The notes below the pieces were generated by a model. It was given only the letters and a program-made list of their open reading frames with translations, did no database searches and was not told the DNA's origin. A program made the position numbers and the translations under genes. DNA of 64,000 nucleotides from Lepas anatifera. Its lineage: Eukaryota > Arthropoda > Thecostraca > Lepadidae. Where the stretch lies: positions 372,001 through 436,000 of the forward strand of contig JAOTON010000204.1 of the NCBI GenBank assembly GCA_034440635.1. Reading direction: 5' to 3'. Below are positions 57,768 to 64,000 of the stretch, piece after piece (positions within the stretch are counted from its first letter, which is position 1; the number at the start of each line of letters is the position of its first letter).

Positions 57768-58543
57768 TAATGGGGCGTTTGATGCACCCTAATCCGCATC
57801 CTTCATGTGTGCTAGCACCCTCTGAGCACCCAGAGCACCTCCCGTGCAGCAGACCAGTAAGTCGTCAGTCAAAATCAGCGTGTTTGGTGATTGCCGGCTT
57901 TTGTCAAATAATTTAACGTATTCTAATATTTTGCATTCTACGTTTTTGGTTGCAAACTCTTTATCATTTTAAGCATTCGAGGAAAGCAGGACCTCCAGAC
58001 ACGTCACTCCATATGATTATTCCAAAGCCTTCCCAAGCCACTTTTCCACAACTTTGAAGAAAGTAAACTAAATTTTGCGCTAATTTCTGAGATTTTAAGC
58101 AAAGTGCTTTTTCGAAGGGTTTGAAGACCAAAGCGCGATAAAAATTGTTGCAGCGATAATTTTGATATATCGCTACTATTCTCCGTCAATTCCCGCACTC
58201 TCTGGCCTCGTTATCCAGCTGCCTTCGCGAGGCCGTTCCTGAACATTCGGCTGACGCGCAAAAGCCGACTCAAAACGGCTCTAAGGCCGGCGCTTCCCAT
58301 CCCAGAGAATATTCTCAAAATTGTGTAACACATCGAATTGGTACCCCATTCTTATTTACTCCTTTGTAATGTGCCATGCCGACTAAAAGCCTTTCCATAG
58401 CCCGAACACGGATCGATCTCGGTGACAAACATTTTTTCCAGACATCCACACTTACTACTGATGCAAGACCGGAAGATGGCCTTCTACTATGATTTCACGC
58501 ACAGTTCGAGGCACTTAATGACTTCGGCCAATATGTATGGGGA
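57768..58543. other. No recognisable gene
   Basis: Non-coding spacer between two MITEs. Confidence 0.5.
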
Positions 58544-58696
58544 CAGTGGTGGATATAAGGGGGCTAGGGGATCAACCCCCCCCGAAAGATCACAGTACGT
58601 ATAGTAAAGGCATGACTGGAGGCTGTTCCGAGGCAATGGCGGGGAAGGCTCCAACCATCTAGCCCACCCCCAAATGAAGTCCTGCATTCGCCACTG
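58544..58696. mobile_element. hAT-like MITE with perfect 8-bp duplication
   Basis: Termini cagtggtggatataagg and, inverted, ctgcattcgccactg. Flanked on both sides by tatgggga (58536-58543, 58697-58704). 153 bp; the interior is similar to 57613-57767, with an aggctgt(t/c)ccgag core. Confidence 0.85.
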
Positions 58697-59151
58697 TATG
58701 GGGAGCTAATCGAACTGGTTGTGCGCGCAATATTCATCCAGTCCTAAAACCTGGCAACACATCACCAACATCGTACTCATTTTGGGCGACGCCGAGCTTT
58801 TGGGACACCCTGGTATCATAACATACAATGCAGGTATTCATCTAGCCTAATTTGGATGTGTCACAAGTGTCCGAAAGCGTCGCATATATAACTGCTATTT
58901 TTGTGACAGCTACTGAAATGTTCAGCTTTCTCAAGGTGTCTTTTTTCGTCCGGGGACTTTTTCTGAACTAACACGATATAGTATGTGCAATGTAATACTT
59001 ACGCATTCAGAGTTGCACTCAAAATACAAATAATAGCAACAAAAATAACCAGAATGTGGCTAACATGAGAAAACTGTGCACTGAGCCGTATACAGTGATG
59101 ACAATTAAAATCAATAATGAGTTTAAGACCGGTAATGCAGTCAAAACAGGT

Positions 59152-59171
59152 TACCGGTCAATTGACCGGTA
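59152..59171. other. 20-nt perfect palindrome, first of a pair
   Basis: TACCGGTCAATTGACCGGTA is its own reverse complement. It is followed by tggtcgttttagg. Confidence 0.95.
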
Positions 59172-59329
59172 TGGTCGTTTTAGGAATCTAGCTTTTTATC
59201 TTTGAAAAATAAGCAGACACAGGAAAATTGATTATTGCCGAGAATGAGGTGACAAACTACGGCAATTTAGAGAATATTGACTTTGTATACTTTCCCGTCT
59301 TTGGGTAGTTCATATTTTTCCAGGCGTTA

Positions 59330-59345
59330 CCGGTCAATTGACCGG
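59330..59345. other. 16-nt palindrome core, second of the pair
   Basis: CCGGTCAATTGACCGG, preceded by gtta and followed by cgtggccgtcctagg. It repeats the 59152 site and its right flank in the same orientation about 175 bases later. Confidence 0.93.
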
Positions 59346-59619
59346 CGTGGCCGTCCTAGGTGAACAAATCGCACATGCTGCCACACCTAAGAAAAGATTA
59401 GGGCCGTATTATGAATTGTGTCCAGTCAAAGACCCGAGTGGGAGTCGGAGGAGTATATTGCGCCTTCTTGGTAGGGTAGTAATTAAAATTGTGTCAAAAA
59501 CACAAAATACTAACCAGGAGCAGCACTCACCATTGACTTATTTGGCAAGCTTCGAAAGATATAACTGGTAGCCACCTTCCCTCAGCAAAATCTCTTCGGA
59601 CTAAGAGAAACTGCTCCAA

Positions 59620-60490
59620 ACACTTCAGTTATGGGACCGTTGACAATGTGAAGAAAATGCGGGATCGAGCTGCGATCCCTGTCATGCAGAAAGGGAAAGT
59701 TTAAAACAAGATAGGTAGACTTAGCAAGGAATATGCGACTTTACTGACAAACAGGAGCCGAAACAGGAACGTCTTCAAGAACCCAATGATGCTGTTCCAG
59801 AGCCAGCTGGAGCAGCTTTTCAATGTGTCTCTCACTGATGCTGACACCCAGATATAAAAGAACCGATTTAGGACTGTGTAAGCAAAGAAAGCAAAGACAG
59901 ACAGGTTGAAAAACCTACCATTTTTATATTCTAAATGATGACAGCCCAAGGTGGCAAATGAGACAAAACATTGTTGACATCTTTCCTCCAGACAAATGTA
60001 GGAAAAAATCGCCTAAATTGGCACCTTTAATTTGAGCTCACTGTTTTTTTTTACAACTAAGATGGTTCAGGAGTGTTCATTGATATTCTACTAACAGAAA
60101 ACACCCCACCTGTGGCAGCCTGGTCTGGTGACACATTTATGCTTTGACATTTTCAATGGTGACACACTGAACCCTTTTTTAACCCTACAGACAGACTGGG
60201 ACAAAAAAGCACCTCTACAACAGCTTTGACATCTGCTGTTTTGAGGGCAGGTGGCAGAGATCAGAACAATTTTACAATATTGTACAGCATATCCTGCTGA
60301 AAGCGAGCTGTCAGTCTGGCAGAGGTAGCTGCAAAAGTCAAAACAGACTTTCAAGGGACAACTTCAGTCTTTGCCAAAATGGAAAACTCTTTAGAGACAC
60401 ATGCAGTACCTCACAAAAGAGGCAGTGATCCAGTGTGCAAAGTATGGCATTTCTTTACGAGATCTCATCAGTGCAAGTGCCCTTTGAGAT
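59620..60490 (+). pseudogene. Degenerate repeat-encoded protein relic
   Basis: Frame pieces read DNVKKMRDRAAIPVMQKGK, LLTNRSRNRNVFKNP, MMLFQSQLEQLFNVSLTDAD, then (after a stop and frame change) KRTDLGLCKQRKQRQTG. Farther on come TALTSAVLRAGGRDQNN and KRAVSLAEVAAKVKTDF. The order recalls a repeat-borne protein common in arthropod genomes (..IPxxxxxxVxxKIxxLxxEYxxL...LFDIAHADA...), recognised only by pattern. Stops and frameshifts make it dead. The tail (60425-60495) recurs at 62285-62365, supporting a dispersed repeat. Confidence 0.35.
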
Positions 60491-62284
60491 AGGAGCGAGT
60501 GGTGCAAATTTTATCAACCTGGTGTGAATTTGCAAGACTGGCGCGAGAAAGGTGACAAAACCAAACAAATAATGGCTGAATGGTTATAAAGACACAGGAG
60601 GGGGCCTTATAAAAAGTCCTTTGCTAACTAACTAATAAGAGAGGTAGCATTGCATCATGTGGGTAGGAATAGGTGCGTTTTTTCTCCCGGTATATGACAT
60701 TGGTGTGAATTTTTGGAGGCGTGCAAGAATTTTAGATGACTGGTGTGACTCATCCTGCCTGCTGCCATACTGTGCAGACTGGGCAGTGGTGTTTGCGCTC
60801 TTTAGCACCAAAATCTCTGACAATCTGACAGCTTTCATGGCTGCAAAGCTGAATACATTCACTCCACCGGATAAACCTCCTCTGGGAAAACCTGAGTTCC
60901 TGCAGAACTAGTTTTGCATCAGCCTTTGCATCAGGTGGAGGAGGGGAATTGGAATCTCATATTCCCCAACCCATCCAAAGTAACCGATTCAGATTGGTGG
61001 CAGCATGCAGAACCCTTCCTGGTTTAATTATCACCCATGGATAAGAAAAATGAATCAACTTTTAATCAGAAAAACAATTTTAGGGCTTATTTATCAACTC
61101 CCTCACTGCTATGGTTAAATGGCGTCGTCATCGACTCTTGCTCCTGTGCTCTCAGGATCCGGATTATACCTACTCAGAAATCCACCGGATGTAAACCCGG
61201 GCGACCGCGTAGAAAGAAAGTGTGATAAGCACCACAGCACCGTGCCTCACAGTAATTTACTGAACTTACGCAATGAGGAGACACTAAGAGGAATTTTAAC
61301 TAGCCCAAGATACCTTTATTTAACTGCACCAACCGAAAAAAAGGGCAAACGGCGCCGATATCCTCCCACGAACCGGTCACGATGATGTCACGATTTTTTC
61401 ACCAAGAACAAATCAAGCACTCGAGCTACAGAAAAACGCCTCCGTTCAATAGCAGGCGCAGATCACCAGATGTGACGTCACAACTGGTAGGATATAACAT
61501 GAAACAATTAAATGATAAACTGCCCAAATTTTTTTAAAAAATACACCCAGAATCAAAAACAAAACGCTTATTTGTTGCATTTTCGATACAATTGATTACC
61601 GTGTGATCTTGAAAATGCATAAGCGAACCGCGCCATTAGCATCAGTTTGAGTCACGGCCTAAGGATGAAGGAATTCCGTAACGCCTGCGTGACATCTTTC
61701 AGACTTACAGGAATCCTTCTTCAAGGTACCTTTAGGTTTACCCATGAAAAAGCAGGCAAGCGGCATGCATTGCAGATGACGCACTAAAGACAAAATGACT
61801 TTCTAAACACGTGATAGTAAGTAAGAAATAGGTAACAGTCACGTGCTTAAAAAGTATTAGTGGCTGCTAAGTACCTTACAGCGTACCTTGCCTTACAACT
61901 ACATTTACTCTCTCAACTCAACACACAACCGACACACCACAATACTGAATTGCAATCCCCATTCACAGAATTTGGAGCTTCAAGGGGAGGAAATAACTTA
62001 TGAGCTCGTAACGGTAATGACAATATTGGAGGTTAGACCTTAGATCATCCCTTCTGTTTGGATTAAGTGATACCTATTCCTACCTAGACCTGGCTTCAGA
62101 TTGCAACAAATAGGTAGGTACTTAAAACCAAAATGAGCACATTATGAACTTATCTAATCGTTATGGGCTTCTCTGCTGGGCTTGGTTTGTCAGATAGGTT
62201 TTTAGTGGTGCGATGGTCATAGGGCTATAAGTCACTGTTCATGATCAATTAGACAGGGTTTTGTTTGGGAGGAAATTTGTAATG
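60491..62284. other. No recognisable gene
   Basis: An 88-codon plus-strand frame at 61119-61385 starts MASSSTLAPVLSGSGLYLLR and contains HHSTVPHSNLLNLRNEE. I cannot assign it, and it may be part of a retroelement. Otherwise nothing. Confidence 0.4.
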
Positions 62285-62365
62285 TGCATGCTCAGGGCTG
62301 TGCCAGTATGCAAAGTATGACATTTTCGATGAGATCTCATTGCTGTGAGTGCCCTTGGAGACCTA
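62285..62365. repeat. Dispersed repeat fragment shared with 60425-60495
   Basis: Both contain gtgcaaagtatg or atgcaaagtatg, gacatttt/gcatttctt, cgagatctcat and gtgccctt(t/g)gaga in the same order. Confidence 0.6.
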
Positions 62366-62628
62366 TACCTATACTTATACCTAAAAATTACAGAAGATTT
62401 TTAGGCTGTCATGGCCTGTTGACTCTGGTCTCTGACGAGCTTGTTTCAATCTGAGTCTTAAGTCAGTCTTTCTCAGAGTGAAGTGTCTGAGAGAAAACGG
62501 AGGCCCTCGTTAACCGAGCGACCTGCCGAGAAGTGTTTCTGGAGTGTGTATGGTTCTAATGAGTTCCTGTGGAGATGTATGACTGTGGAAATACCGAGAG
62601 GCCCACAGACCTTCCGAGTTTGGGTCGA

Positions 62629-64000
62629 TTAGTGGTCTTCGTCGGGTACATGGAACATCTGCTGGGCCCAGTGATTGTCCAACTGAGACTTGAATGTATT
62701 TAAAGAAGGAGCAGTTATCACATGGGCTGGCAATGCATTCCAGTTGTTCACGATCCGGACACCGAGGGACACCCTACGCACGCGTGAGACGGTTTTCGGC
62801 TTCATCAGCTTCATAGAATGACCATGTGTGCGAGATCTGCTATCTAGATGAAAGAACTGGGTATAATTCTGGTCGATGGTGCCATGTAGGAGTTGGAAAA
62901 CTCTTATCATATCTCCTCTGCGTCGACAATGGTAGAGAGAGGGAAGATTTAGTGTGCACAGTCTGTCCTCATACAAGTGTCCTCTCAGGGAAGGTACCAT
63001 GCGGGTAGCTCGACGTTGGATCCTTTCGATGAGCCTTTGATCTGCCCTGTTAAAAGGTCCCCAGACAGAATTTCCGTATTCGAGCAGCGGGTGAACCATA
63101 GTTTTGTACAGTAGTGGAAGCGTGAATGTGTCAATGTTAGCAAAAGACCTCATGATCGCCAGTAGTCTGGATGCTTTAGAAGCTGCAGTGGCTGCCTGGC
63201 ATCGAAATTTCAAATCCCAATCCACAAAAACTCCCAGGTCCTTCTCAACCTCCAGTGCCTGGACTTTCGTGCCCTCCATTAAGTAGCTGTGCCCTTGGTT
63301 ATTGTTATTGTACCACACCGCACTTGCTTAGATTAAAGGGCATCTGCCAAGTGGAGGACCAATCAAGCCCTTGCCAGGTCCAATTGGAGGGATGCAACAC
63401 AAGTGGGGGAGTCTGCTCTGGCATATAGCTTGGTGTCATCTGCAAAGATTTTGATCCCTGAGGTGATGGTGTCAGTCAGGCAGGTCGTTGATGTACAAAA
63501 GAAACAACATGGGGCCTAACACTGAGCCCTGTGGGACGCCACTGGTAACTCGCACCCTGTCAGAGGCTGAAGAGCCAACCACTACCTGCTGGCGACGACC
63601 TGTGAGAAAGGCTCTCAACCAGGCCAGCAGCCTCCCGTCAACACCATAGCCTTTTAATTTGGTCAGCAGACGTTCATGCGGGACCGAGTCAAATGCCTTT
63701 TGGAAGTCTAAATAAACAGTGTCAATGGGGTGGCCTTCCTCAATTTGTTGACTCCAGTCTTCTATGGCTTCCAGGATTTGAGATTCGCAGGATCGTTTCG
63801 GACGAAAACCATGCTGGTGACTGGACAGGAGGTTTTGCACGTCAAGATGGCCAAGAAGCGCATCCTTCACCAAAGACTCTAACAGTTTACAAGGAATGGC
63901 AGTTAGGCTGACAGGCCTGTAATTCCCTGGGTCTTGCTTATCCCCTTTCTTGTAAATGGGTGTTACGGTACCCAGCTTCCAGTCCTGTGGGATGACTCCT
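62629..64000 (-). pseudogene. CR1-like non-LTR retrotransposon, 3' part, runs off the window
   Basis: From the window edge inward on the minus strand: YKKGDKQDPGNYRPVSLTA (63950-63890), GFRPKRSCESQILEAIEDWS, DFQKAFDSVPHERLL and SGVPQGSVLGPMLFLLYIND (63873-63472). After a frameshift comes GIKIFADDTKLYAR (about 63460-63415), then after another shift and a stop the thumb and C-terminal part (63318-62629) with LLEYGNSVWGPF and VNNWNALPAHVITAPSLNTF, ending DEDH-stop. These are the classical RT blocks with the catalytic FADD. At least two frameshifts make it non-functional. Its 5' part (endonuclease) lies beyond 64000. Confidence 0.92.

Overview
Eukaryotic nuclear DNA, most likely from an arthropod and possibly a crustacean. 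The evidence is one intron-rich metazoan gene with arthropod-like wording, very low coding density, and abundant SINEs, LINEs, MITE-like elements and minisatellites. No bacterial-style operon or gene is present. The species cannot be named from the sequence.

The only host gene I can support is a cytosolic transketolase on the minus strand, spanning about 39 kb (56557 down to 17653). Ten constant exons lie between 28899 and 17653. Two different coding first exons, at 56451-56557 and 41911-42008, both end in Gly-phase GG|GT and can each join exon 2. They predict proteins of 628 and 625 residues, provided an apparent 1-nt homopolymer insertion at the start of exon 2 is an assembly error. All thiamine-diphosphate, metal and substrate residues that I can place are kept.

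Layout: 1-10 kb holds old MITEs, a SINE and a 2.6-kb satellite with higher-order periodicity. 10-15.5 kb holds nested TTAA-bounded elements. 17.6-28.9 kb holds the transketolase body, with introns largely made of minisatellites. 28.9-56.5 kb is intron 1, containing four TTAA elements, a dead LINE, a SINE and several minisatellites. 56.6-64 kb is upstream DNA with hAT-like MITEs, a relic of a repeat-encoded protein, and a CR1-like LINE running off the window edge.

The most unusual item is a family of eight long non-autonomous elements bounded by TTAA. In each one with a readable 3' end, the terminal motif is repeated just inside that end. The motif sequence differs between subfamilies, but both copies within an element change together. 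Their interiors are dense in AGGTCA nuclear-receptor half-sites. The second point of interest is the pair of transketolase first exons.
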